Assembly (NCBI GenBank): GCA_024102635.1
Contig: JAGFJO010000045.1
Location: 1 to 38,450 of the forward strand
Length of the DNA: 38,450 nucleotides
Direction of reading: 5' to 3'
Source of the DNA: Deltaproteobacteria bacterium
GTDB taxonomy: Bacteria > Bdellovibrionota_C > UBA2361 > JAGFJO01
Part shown: piece by piece, positions 1 through 7,080 of the stretch
Position numbering within the stretch: the first letter of the stretch is position 1
Layout: every line of letters starts with the position of its first letter
Made by a program: the position numbers and the translations under genes
The notes under the pieces: model-generated
Told to the model about the DNA's origin: nothing
Seen by the model: only the letters and a program-made list of their open reading frames with translations
Databases searched by the model: none

Positions 1-1
1 T

Positions 2-640
2 CCACAGATCGTCAAAATCATAGCAAGCACTGCATCCGGGGAGTTATCGCTGTGTTCGGGCACCGTCATTGGGGATAACGATGTCCTTACCGCCGGGCAC
101 TGCTTTCCTCGGCAAATAACGGCAGCAATTGTAGAAAGGCCCGACGGCAGCGCGGCCTCCATTAATATTGTTTACATCCACCCCGGCTACGCGGAGAGCG
201 CCGAGTTAAACGCAATCTTCAACGACGTTGCCGTTGCCCAGACAGCCCAACCGCTCGGGTTACCTGCCCTCGGGATAGTTGCGAGCCGGGCGCCTGAAGA
301 GAATGACCTGATTGGAATCTACGGCTTTGGCCTGGATGAAAATCAACAGCTAGGGGTACTGCGCGGCGGATCGATGGAAGTAGCTATGGTTACCGGCAAC
401 CACATTTTTGCCCGCTTCGATGAGTTGAGTAATACCTGTAACGGCGACTCCGGCGGCCCCGCCACTTATACTGTTGTTGACCCCAATGGAGCGGTCAGCG
501 CCGTTGGGGTGGTCGGCATTACGTCCACCGGCACCGTCCAGAACTGCGCCCCCGGCGACCTTAGCCTCTTTACGAACCTTCAGCACCCGGATATTTTAAG
601 CTTCATTGCTGAAGTTGTTCCGGAGGCAGTCTTCTACTGA
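2..640 (+). CDS. Trypsin-like serine protease (S1 family), 5' end outside window
   Basis: The reading frame is already open at base 2 and ends with TGA at 638-640, so the N-terminus, and any signal peptide, lies upstream of the window. The S1 catalytic triad is visible: His in a LTAGHC motif (98-100), Asp in an NDVAVAQ motif (224-226), and Ser in CNGDSGGP (449-451). Cysteines flank the His (LCSG...GHC) and the Ser, as in disulfide-bonded secreted proteases. The residue at the chymotrypsin 189 position (six before the catalytic Ser) is Asn rather than the Asp of true trypsins, so Arg/Lys specificity should not be assumed. It ends 6 bp before the next gene on the same strand. The family and fold are secure; substrate and location are not visible. 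Confidence 0.88.
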   Translation, partial: PQIVKIIASTASGELSLCSGTVIGDNDVLTAGHCFPRQITAAIVERPDGSAASINIVYIHPGYAESAELNAIFNDVAVAQTAQPLGLPALGIVASRAPEENDLIGIYGFGLDENQQLGVLRGGSMEVAMVTGNHIFARFDELSNTCNGDSGGPATYTVVDPNGAVSAVGVVGITSTGTVQNCAPGDLSLFTNLQHPDILSFIAEVVPEAVFY

Positions 641-646
641 CCCTGA

Positions 647-1036
647 ATGCTGATAAGAAAAGCCGTTAAAGCCGACATCCCGGTAATAGAGAAGCTTATT
701 AACGATAACTTGGATAAGCTATTGCCGCGCGACGTGGATCAGATCGCGCGCCTTATTGATTCCTTCTTCATCGCCGAGAATGAGGGGGAGATAGTGGGCT
801 GCTGTTGCCTAGAGGTATACAGCCATAAAATCGCCGAGATCCGCTCGGTAGCAGTGCGCGGCGATGTTCGTGAACAAGGAATAGGAAGCGAGCTTGTAAG
901 AGCAGCAGTTGAATCCGGTAATAGCCAGGGCATTCGCGAGATAATGGTGGTTACCTCTAATCTGGATTTTTTCCAGAAACTCAACTTTACAACCTGTCTT
1001 AACGAAAAGTATGCTCTCTTTTGGAACGGCAAGTAG
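647..1036 (+). CDS. GNAT N-acetyltransferase, short ArgA (N-acetylglutamate synthase)-like
   Basis: This 129-residue protein has a single GNAT fold. Residues near the start (IRKAVKADIPVIEKL) match beta1-alpha1. The central stretch FFIAENEGEIVGCCCLEVY followed by AEIRSVAV is beta2-beta4. The acetyl-CoA-binding motif A reads VREQGIGSELV, and FFQKLNF is the usual C-terminal motif. This pattern, especially VGC-LEV-AEIRSVAV and the FF-LNF ending, resembles the short single-domain N-acetylglutamate synthases that start arginine synthesis. Other small-molecule acetyltransferases share the fold, so substrate is inferred only. It sits between a protease and aroK with a 36-bp gap to aroK and may be read with the aro operon. 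Confidence 0.72.
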   Translation: MLIRKAVKADIPVIEKLINDNLDKLLPRDVDQIARLIDSFFIAENEGEIVGCCCLEVYSHKIAEIRSVAVRGDVREQGIGSELVRAAVESGNSQGIREIMVVTSNLDFFQKLNFTTCLNEKYALFWNGK

Positions 1037-1072
1037 CTGGCCCGTTCCGGAGCTCCCTATCAACGCAAAGCA

Positions 1073-1591
1073 ATGAAAATAGTGCTTATCGGATTCATGG
1101 GATGCGGCAAGTCCACAATAGGCCGACTGCTGGCTGACCGGCTGGGACTGGAGTTTCTAGACCTTGATGCCCGGATTCTGCAAGAGAGCGGTAATGACTC
1201 CATCAATGATATTTTCAAGCGCGGCGGCGAAAGTGCGTTCCGACAGGCCGAGAAACAGGCGGCTGCGGCATTAGCTCTGGCCGATGACGTTGTAATCGCC
1301 AGCGGCGGTGGAAGCATTCTCGATCCGGAGAACGTTAGAGCGTTCAAAGATAATTCAGGCCTCGTTATATATCTCCGCATTGATTTTGATACGGCTGTAA
1401 ATAGGGTGCAAAAATCTCAAGACATCTCGCAGCGCCCGCTTTTCAAGGATCTAGAGAACGCCAGAATCCTATTTGAACAGCGGCTTGCTTTGTACGAGTC
1501 GTGCGCTGACTTGGTAATAGATAGCAGTAAATCCGGCCCCGACGTGATAGCCGATGAGATCGAGCGAAAATTGAGGGAGATAGCAAGTTAA
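1073..1591 (+). CDS. aroK: Shikimate kinase
   Basis: Shikimate kinase phosphorylates shikimate at the 3-hydroxyl with ATP, fifth step of the chorismate pathway in the cytoplasm. The 172-residue length is typical. The Walker A P-loop GFMGCGKST spans residues 7-15, the Asp-x-Asp that holds Mg and shikimate is FLDLD at 28-32, the substrate-binding SGGGS loop is near residue 80, and the lid arginine lies in SQRPLF. The stop codon TAA is directly followed by the GTG start of aroE with no spacer, so the two are almost certainly translationally linked. The gene opens a four-gene run aroK-aroE-aroD-aroC. Confidence 0.95.
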   Translation: MKIVLIGFMGCGKSTIGRLLADRLGLEFLDLDARILQESGNDSINDIFKRGGESAFRQAEKQAAAALALADDVVIASGGGSILDPENVRAFKDNSGLVIYLRIDFDTAVNRVQKSQDISQRPLFKDLENARILFEQRLALYESCADLVIDSSKSGPDVIADEIERKLREIAS

Positions 1592-2422
1592 GTGGAAAGT
1601 ATCTCCGGAAAAACCAAAATATGCATCATCATTGGAGATCCGATTGAGGCCTCCCTATCGCCGCTTATACACAATGCCGGTTATCAGGCGTGTGACATCG
1701 GGGAAGAGTTCGTGTTCGTGGCCGCGCGTGTCGAATCTTCCGCAATCGGGCAAGCAGTGGCGGGACTAAAGGTTTTGGGAGTCAGAGGCATAACTTGCAC
1801 CATGCCGCACAAGACCACCGTAATGCAGTACTTGGATGAGATCGATCCTATAGCTGCAAAAATCGGAGCAGTTAATACCGTTGTTCGGAACGGGTCTTCC
1901 CTCAAAGGATACAACACCGACTGGATTGGAGTAGTCGAGCCGCTTCAGGACATGGTGAAGCTCCAAGGAGTTTCGGTGGCTCTACTAGGCGCGGGCGGTG
2001 CTGCCCGCGCGGCATGCTATGGGCTCTCGGCAGCGGGGGCGGAAGTTACAGTTTACAACCGTTCGATCGATCGCGCCTCGCAGCTGGCCTCCGACTTTGG
2101 CTGCAGCTCGGCGCCCGTCGAATTATTCTCGAAAGATCATAGAATAGTGGTCAACGCCACATCGGTGGGAATGGCTCCGGGCATTGATGAGTCACCGCTA
2201 CCGCCGTCAGTACTGCATCGCGAACAGATAGTTTTCGACATGGTCTATCATCCGCTGGAAACTCGTTTGATCCGGGATGCGCGAAAGGCGGGCGCCCACG
2301 CGATATATGGAACCGAGATGCTGCTCCATCAGGCAGGGGCGCAGTTTAAACTCTATACTGGCCGGGCCGCCCCACTTGATTCGATGCGCCAAGCGCTGGC
2401 TCCGAAGGTTAAAATCAAGTAG
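1592..2422 (+). CDS. aroE: Shikimate dehydrogenase (NADP+)
   Basis: AroE reduces 3-dehydroshikimate to shikimate with NADPH. The start is GTG immediately after the aroK stop; no ATG gives a better N-terminus, and the family's first strand begins at once (CIIIGDPIEASLSP, whose serines bind shikimate). The catalytic pair is Lys74 in MPHKTT and Asp110 in YNTDW, with Asn95 in GAVNTV. The nucleotide-binding loop is LLGAGGAARA and the NATSVGM motif is also present. The length of 276 residues is normal. The next gene starts 8 bp downstream. There are no signs of truncation. Confidence 0.95.
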   Translation: MESISGKTKICIIIGDPIEASLSPLIHNAGYQACDIGEEFVFVAARVESSAIGQAVAGLKVLGVRGITCTMPHKTTVMQYLDEIDPIAAKIGAVNTVVRNGSSLKGYNTDWIGVVEPLQDMVKLQGVSVALLGAGGAARAACYGLSAAGAEVTVYNRSIDRASQLASDFGCSSAPVELFSKDHRIVVNATSVGMAPGIDESPLPPSVLHREQIVFDMVYHPLETRLIRDARKAGAHAIYGTEMLLHQAGAQFKLYTGRAAPLDSMRQALAPKVKIK

Positions 2423-2430
2423 TATACCGC

Positions 2431-3105
2431 ATGCTAAAATTCTGCCTTCCGCTATTGGAGTCCTCCAAAAGATCCGTCTTCGCTCGTTTGCAGGATATTG
2501 ATCCAGCCTACTCCTTTTATGAAATCTGGCTCGACTATATTGCCGACATCGATGTCAAGTTCATCGAGAACATTAGCACTGAATATCCTTCAAAGCTTAT
2601 TTTTGTATTCCGCCGGCAAAATCTGGAACCGATGCATATGCCGCATGAAAAGAGGCAGGCTCTACTTTCAGCTCTAGACGACAAAGGGGCGTACTTGGAT
2701 CTGGACATCCGCACGCAGCTAGATGAATTGCAGTACGTAAAGGAGCGGCGCCTCAATGTTCCCCTGATCTCTTCGTATCATAATTATAATCTCACCCCAC
2801 CAGTGAGCGAATTGACCTCAATAGTCACAGAGATGGAACCATTCTCGCCGGCAATATATAAATTTTCGACCCTTTGCAGGGATCGCAATGACGCCTTAAA
2901 TCTGCTAAGTTTGCTTTTGCGGTTGGACAACGAGGGGAAAAAACACATAGTACTGGGAATGGGAGAACACGGTAAAATATTACGGGTGTTCGGTGCATTA
3001 TGGGGCAACGAGATTAATTTTGCTCCCGAGACACTTGATAAATCTTCCGCTCCAGGCCAGTTGAGCTTGCGTCAACTTCAGAGCATATTGAGAGAATTGA
3101 AATAA
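2431..3105 (+). CDS. aroD: Type I 3-dehydroquinate dehydratase
   Basis: This enzyme dehydrates 3-dehydroquinate to 3-dehydroshikimate through a Schiff base. The type I (TIM barrel, AroD) signature is present: the His of SSYHNY is residue 117, the Schiff-base lysine of YKFST is residue 144, and the C-terminal substrate loop reads SAPGQLS. At 224 residues it is a little shorter than the E. coli enzyme (about 252) and lacks part of the N-terminal segment, but all catalytic parts remain. Overall conservation looks modest, so it would be easy to miss by weak search. The unrelated type II enzyme (AroQ) is excluded by these motifs. It lies between aroE (8-bp gap) and aroC (1-bp gap). Confidence 0.9.
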   Translation: MLKFCLPLLESSKRSVFARLQDIDPAYSFYEIWLDYIADIDVKFIENISTEYPSKLIFVFRRQNLEPMHMPHEKRQALLSALDDKGAYLDLDIRTQLDELQYVKERRLNVPLISSYHNYNLTPPVSELTSIVTEMEPFSPAIYKFSTLCRDRNDALNLLSLLLRLDNEGKKHIVLGMGEHGKILRVFGALWGNEINFAPETLDKSSAPGQLSLRQLQSILRELK

Positions 3106-3106
3106 C

Positions 3107-4204
3107 GTGTCGGGAAATACTTTCGGAAAACTGTTCAGCATAACAACCTGCGGGGAATCACATGGAGGCGCCGTTGGTGTAATAGTCGACGGCTGCCCGC
3201 CGGCACTCGAACTCAGTGAACAAGACATACAACCTGACCTGGATCGTAGAAAGCCGGGCCAGAGCAGTATTACAACCCCTCGCAGCGAACAGGACACCAT
3301 TAAGATCTTGTCCGGAGTATTCGACGGCAAAACCACCGGTACTCCGATACTACTTCTAGCGTTCAATAAGGACGTTAAGTCGGAAGACTACCATCACCTA
3401 AAGGACGTTTTCCGCCCTTCCCATGCCGACTTTACTTACCGCGCCAAGTACGGCCTTCGTGACTGGCGTGGAAGCGGACGGGCCTCAGCGCGAGAAACTC
3501 TTGCGCGGGTGGCGGCAGGCGCAATTGCTAAGAAGCTTCTTCGCGAAAAGCATTCAGTGGAGATTCTAAGCTTCGTGGAGCAGGTATCTAATCTACGTGC
3601 TGACGTCGAGTTAAGTTCTCTCTCGCTTGATGCGATAGAAAGCAACATTGTGCGATGCCCCGACCATGCAATGGCGCCGAAAATGATCAAGTTAATTGAA
3701 GAGGTCCGTGATGAAGGAGATTCGGTCGGCGGAGTCATCTGCGGCCTAATTCGCAACGTCCCGGCCGGGCTCGGAGAGCCGGTCTTTGATAAAATAAGCG
3801 CCGATCTCGGCAAAGCTATGTTGAGTATTAATGCCGTTAAAGGCTTTGAGATCGGCTCGGGATTTGCCGGCACATTGCTGAAGGGCAGCGAGCATAATGA
3901 TCCTTTCATTCCCGATGGCCAGCGGAAGATCAGAACTTCCTCTAACCGCGCAGGCGGTGTGCTGGGGGGTATTACAACAGGAGAAGATATTGTCTTTCGC
4001 GTTGCATTCAAACCTGTAGCAACTATCGGTAAGGAGCAGAGCACTGTCTCGGCGGAGGGCACGCCTGTCAAACTTAAGGCTTCCGGCCGCCACGATCCCT
4101 GCGTTTTGCCAAGAGCGGTTCCGATCGTTGACGCAATGTCCGCGCTTGTAGTGACCGACCACCTCTTACGGGCCGCGGCGCGAGACTTGCCGCGGGGAAT
4201 TTAG
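3107..4204 (+). CDS. aroC: Chorismate synthase
   Basis: AroC converts 5-enolpyruvylshikimate-3-phosphate to chorismate using reduced FMN. The start is GTG one base after the aroD stop. Family signatures in order are GNTFGKLF and [12 protein letters not shown] at the N-terminus, [10 protein letters not shown], the [18 protein letters not shown] block, and the C-terminal [19 protein letters not shown] block. The 365-residue length is typical. It is the last gene of the aro run; the next gene is convergent and ends 54 bp away. No clear intrinsic terminator is visible in the 53-bp gap, only T-rich stretches. aroA, aroB and aroG are not in the window. Confidence 0.96.
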   Translation: MSGNTFGKLFSITTCGESHGGAVGVIVDGCPPALELSEQDIQPDLDRRKPGQSSITTPRSEQDTIKILSGVFDGKTTGTPILLLAFNKDVKSEDYHHLKDVFRPSHADFTYRAKYGLRDWRGSGRASARETLARVAAGAIAKKLLREKHSVEILSFVEQVSNLRADVELSSLSLDAIESNIVRCPDHAMAPKMIKLIEEVRDEGDSVGGVICGLIRNVPAGLGEPVFDKISADLGKAMLSINAVKGFEIGSGFAGTLLKGSEHNDPFIPDGQRKIRTSSNRAGGVLGGITTGEDIVFRVAFKPVATIGKEQSTVSAEGTPVKLKASGRHDPCVLPRAVPIVDAMSALVVTDHLLRAAARDLPRGI

Positions 4205-4257
4205 ACGTTTTTTACTCACCGTCCTCTCTGAACTCTTTGTTTTAGATTCCTTGCAAG

Positions 4258-4872
4258 CTAGTACTTTTCCGCTGTCCCGCGATAATCAATGTGGCACGAC
4301 GACGTAGGACACTGAATCGTAGAGCGCAGTGAGCTGCTGCCCGCTGTCGAAACCTGCAAAGTTTGGGTGATATGACAGCCGTTGCTATTGCGCTGCCGGC
4401 CAAAGGTTATGACGTTGCCTGAAGTTTTGCCTTCGAAGAAAGGCGAGCCGTCGTAGAGATCGGTGCAAAATAGTTTACTATCTATCTTGATCCTGGCAGT
4501 GAAGCCTGACGGAGCGTTGCTCCCCGGGCAGTTATCGAATTCCTTTCGGAGTCCGAGCTGCCAGTTGCTGATAAACGCGGTGTTTGACTGAACCACCGGC
4601 TTCCTGTTGTTTTTGTTCTTATTCTTATTCTTGTTCTTATTTTTGTTTTTTTGTTTCTTTTTCTTCTTACCGACGGCTATTAGGTTGCGGGCAGTTCTTT
4701 CGAGCGAAGCAGAAGAAGACGATGCAACTTGAGAGGGTGCCGCTAAAAACCCCTCTCCGGCGAAGAGCGGTGCCTCTTCTTGAGCGTAAGCCGGAACAGC
4801 AGGGGCGCCAACTAATCCGGCCGCCATGGCGATGCCTAACAATGAACGACTCCAAACCTTCCTTGCACTCAT
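4258..4872 (-). CDS. Secreted protein with Lys/Asn repeat, unknown function
   Basis: The start at 4872 is chosen because AAGGAG (4878-4883 on the minus strand) lies five bases upstream of an ATG that opens a clean signal peptide: charged MSARKVWSR, a hydrophobic core, and an AYA-Q cleavage site near residue 30. An in-frame ATG at 4911 would bury this. After the signal come a Ser/Ala-rich stretch and a run of alternating Lys and Asn (about residues 68-90, from 4606-4669). The C-terminal half has four or more cysteines (NCPGS, FCTDLY, NGCHIT, QCPTSSCHID) and looks like a small disulfide-bonded beta domain. I recognise no family. The basic tract could bind polyanions such as LPS or DNA; that is inference. 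Confidence 0.7.
   Translation of the reverse strand: MSARKVWSRSLLGIAMAAGLVGAPAVPAYAQEEAPLFAGEGFLAAPSQVASSSSASLERTARNLIAVGKKKKKQKNKNKNKNKNKNKNNRKPVVQSNTAFISNWQLGLRKEFDNCPGSNAPSGFTARIKIDSKLFCTDLYDGSPFFEGKTSGNVITFGRQRNSNGCHITQTLQVSTAGSSSLRSTIQCPTSSCHIDYRGTAEKY
4606..4669. repeat. Low-complexity T-rich / TTGTTC-TTATTC tract coding the Lys-Asn run
   Basis: The plus strand holds a nearly pure run of T with interspersed G, C and A (units TTGTTC, TTATTC, TTTTTG). On the minus strand this encodes alternating AAG/AAC/AAT/AAA codons. Synonymous codon changes between units mean it is not a perfect microsatellite, so slippage is possible but the protein repeat seems maintained. Confidence 0.75.
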
Positions 4873-5107
4873 ACTCACTCCTTGTGGCCTCGCCTTGGCC
4901 CAAATTAGCACTATCCATCAGCCGGTCCCGGCAACGGACGGCCTATGATGAGTCGCCTCCGCACGTGCCTTTGCTTCACTTAACCTGACAACCGGCTGTC
5001 ATGCGGGTGAATGAGCATTCTGGAGCAACTACTAATTTTTCAGTGCGCAGCATCTTTATGTTAGAAAGGAGATAGGTGAGGTCCCGAAAGATGGAAGGTT
5101 TTCGAGG
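4873..5107. other. Divergent intergenic region, probable promoters
   Basis: These 235 bases separate the leftward secreted Lys/Asn protein from the rightward 203-residue gene, so both promoters should lie here. A short inverted repeat TGACA-6-TGTCA occurs at 4986-4990/4997-5001. Before the rightward gene there are two ribosome-binding-like boxes, AAAGGAG (5065-5071) and GGAAGG (5093-5098). No convincing -35/-10 pair was found by eye. Confidence 0.4.
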
Positions 5108-5719
5108 ATGAGTTCAAACGCCCAGGCAGTACTAGATTCGGACGCTTATACAAGCGGCTCTTCAGCAGCGGCTATCTTAACCCCTGACAACCACGATCAG
5201 CTTGATGATTTATACGATGGCACTCTATCGGCCCAACTTGCTTTCTATGATCCCAGCGAGCAAGGCGCCCGCGAGGAGTACAGAAACGGTCCACAGCGCC
5301 TAAGTGACCTATTAGACAGTACACTTGAAGTACATATGAAGCGAGCCGGTGATTTCATTATCGTAGAGACCTCCCACGCCGGTTTTGATAACTATTCATC
5401 ATGTTGCGTATCGGTATGGGCATGGGATGAATCCACTTTGGCGCTTCAGCGGTGCTTCTCGCAACACTACGAATTCGGAGTCGACAGCATCGCGTTAGAT
5501 AGTGACAATGGCACTCTCGCAGTTGCAACCGATGGAAGCGTGAACATATATACTAGCTCCGCAAAACCCGCTCCCTCGGGTTTTCACCCTAGCGGCCATT
5601 TCCGTTTGGATTCTGTCGGATTTTCCGAGAGCGAGCCGGCGCTTCAATTCGAGGGTCATGGAGTGCTAGCACTACACAGTAAAGTCAGCGGTGCCGCCCC
5701 ACTAAAAATCGCTCTCTAA
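5108..5719 (+). CDS. Hypothetical protein, unknown function
   Basis: This 203-residue protein has no signal peptide or membrane segment. The first 75 residues are polar and acidic. From about residue 80 (GDFIIVETSHAGFDNYS) onward the pattern alternates short hydrophobic strands and turns (VSVWAWDESTLAL, IALDSDNGTLAVATDGSVNIY), which is reminiscent of a few blades of a beta-propeller, but the repeat is too irregular to assign. The ATG at 5108 follows GGAAGG with a nine-base spacer. I do not recognise the family. It is flanked by unrelated orphans, so context does not help. Confidence 0.6.
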   Translation: MSSNAQAVLDSDAYTSGSSAAAILTPDNHDQLDDLYDGTLSAQLAFYDPSEQGAREEYRNGPQRLSDLLDSTLEVHMKRAGDFIIVETSHAGFDNYSSCCVSVWAWDESTLALQRCFSQHYEFGVDSIALDSDNGTLAVATDGSVNIYTSSAKPAPSGFHPSGHFRLDSVGFSESEPALQFEGHGVLALHSKVSGAAPLKIAL

Positions 5720-5734
5720 AGGCCTTATTTAGCC

Positions 5735-5854
5735 ATGGATGACTATTTCGGTGAGGGGCTCTTCAAACCGATTCGGGGCATTCCGTACAATGAAACTAGG
5801 TCACATGGCGGCAGCAACCTTCCATATCTTCTATTAGACAGCCTAAAGCGTTGA
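5735..5854 (+). CDS. Possible 39-residue small ORF
   Basis: An ATG at 5735 opens 39 codons ending in TGA at 5852-5854, beginning MDDYFGEGLFKPIRG. It lies 15 bp after the preceding gene on the same strand. No good ribosome-binding site precedes it (AAAGG at 5718-5722 is too far). It may be a small co-transcribed gene or chance; nothing else explains the 278-base gap that holds it. Confidence 0.2.
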   Translation: MDDYFGEGLFKPIRGIPYNETRSHGGSNLPYLLLDSLKR

Positions 5855-5997
5855 ATGATCTTCAGCACTTACGCTCGACGATCTCTGTCTCTCCCCTGCC
5901 GGCTGGGGTTCCGGCGGATGAGAAGATGCAAAAAATTTTTTAAAATTTTCCCGAAAACTGAAGCAATTCAGTCGGTGAGTCGGATTACAGGTACGGT
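5855..5997 (+). promoter_or_regulatory. AT-rich upstream region of the CpaB-like gene
   Basis: The stretch contains an AT-rich self-complementary block (AAAAAATTTTTT followed by AAAATTTT, about 5930-5950) inside otherwise GC-balanced DNA, about 50 bases before the CpaB start. It is a plausible promoter UP-element or bent DNA; no specific sigma-factor boxes are claimed. Confidence 0.3.
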
Positions 5998-6909
5998 ATG
6001 AGTATAAAGAATGTGGGTCAATTTGGTGGAGCAAGACGGTACGGCGGCGACGCTACCATGCGCATTGTGCTCATCGCAGGACTTGCATTCGTTTGTCTTT
6101 CATCGGTTGCTCTATTCGTAATCTTCACATTCTCAGATTATTCCGAAGCCCATAACGACACTCCCATTGTCGTAGAGAAAGAGGCGAAACTTGAAACTGT
6201 CGAGGTGCTGGTTCCTGTTCAAGCTATCACCGGCGGGTCTTCGCTAGAGCCTTCGCAGTTCCGCATCGAAACGCGGCCCAAGGTGGGAATCTCAGATCGA
6301 ATCGTACGCGACTTGGAAGAGATCAAAGGCATGTATGCAATGACCTTAATTCTGCCCGGTCAACCGCTTTACAAAGATTATTTAACGAACGTCCGCCCTG
6401 TTAATCAGATAACCGCAAAAATCCCGCCCGGGTTTCGCGCGGTCACAATCAGAGTAGACGTTAAATCGTCCATCGAAGGTTGGGCGAGAGCCGGCGCGCG
6501 CGTCGATGTCGCATGGAATACCACGATTCGCGGCCGCCGGGCAGTTCAGATAATCGTTGAAAATGCTCTGGTCATATCCGCCGCGCGGCAGCTCGAGTCA
6601 CACGGTTCGCAGCAACCCTCCGCAGAGGTGCCGAGCGAGTTGACGCTAATGGTCACTAATGAAGATGCTAAAAAGATCATGCTGGCCAGCGGCACCGGAT
6701 CTCTAAGCCTTTCGCTTCGCGGCGATCGCGACGCCGGAAAGGCGGAAGCGGGAGTTGCGATAACTGAAGATGACCTCCTGGGAATCTCGAAAACGGATCA
6801 AGAGAGTAAGCGTCCGGAAAGCATCGTTAAGATTCGCGATGAAAACGGAAACTTTGCCGAGTTCGTCCTTCACAATGGTCAATTGGTTCCCTATTTAGGC
6901 GGCATGTAG
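5998..6909 (+). CDS. cpaB: CpaB/RcpC-like Flp pilus assembly protein
   Basis: This 303-residue inner-membrane-anchored protein has a single transmembrane segment at about residues 21-46, followed by an SAF-like region (VEVLVPVQAITGGSSLEPSQFRIETRP, about 68-95) and the CpaB core IPPGFRAVTIRVD followed by GWARAGARVDVAW. CpaB proteins sit in the periplasm beneath the outer-membrane secretin of Tad/Flp pili. The usual partners (secretin CpaC, ATPase CpaF, TadB/C, Flp pilin) are absent on either side, so it is an orphan here. ATG at 5998 is used; an ATG at 6058 would still keep the membrane segment. The C-terminal 40 residues (IVKIRDENGNFAEF) are not typical of the family that I know. Confidence 0.78.
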   Translation: MSIKNVGQFGGARRYGGDATMRIVLIAGLAFVCLSSVALFVIFTFSDYSEAHNDTPIVVEKEAKLETVEVLVPVQAITGGSSLEPSQFRIETRPKVGISDRIVRDLEEIKGMYAMTLILPGQPLYKDYLTNVRPVNQITAKIPPGFRAVTIRVDVKSSIEGWARAGARVDVAWNTTIRGRRAVQIIVENALVISAARQLESHGSQQPSAEVPSELTLMVTNEDAKKIMLASGTGSLSLSLRGDRDAGKAEAGVAITEDDLLGISKTDQESKRPESIVKIRDENGNFAEFVLHNGQLVPYLGGM

Positions 6910-7004
6910 AATATCCACTGCTCTGTTGCAACTGAGATCAAGCCGCAGCTCCGAAAAACGGTGAAAAATGCCTCAAATAAGCCGGTCTTTTCCTGTAGGG
7001 CTCG

Positions 7005-7033
7005 TTGAATTGGACTGACCTTTCTTATATACT
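7005..7033 (+). promoter_or_regulatory. Sigma70-type promoter of the ilv operon
   Basis: TTGAAT (7005-7010) and TATACT (7028-7033) are separated by exactly 17 bp, placing the transcription start near 7040 and leaving a leader of about 40 nt before ilvB. The leader is too short for a classical leader-peptide attenuator, and none is visible. Confidence 0.6.
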
Positions 7034-7080
7034 CGAACATAACGCTTTATTGGAAGCTGCCGAAATAGTCGGCCCTTATC

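Noticed and set aside
3436..4071. Long open frame antisense to aroC
   Set aside because: It lies entirely within chorismate synthase, whose protein motifs are clear. Its own product has no domain and is rich in Ser/Arg as expected of an antisense shadow.
4606..4669. CRISPR-like or satellite array
   Set aside because: Units are 6 bp with no spacers and code continuously for Lys-Asn in a signal-peptide protein.
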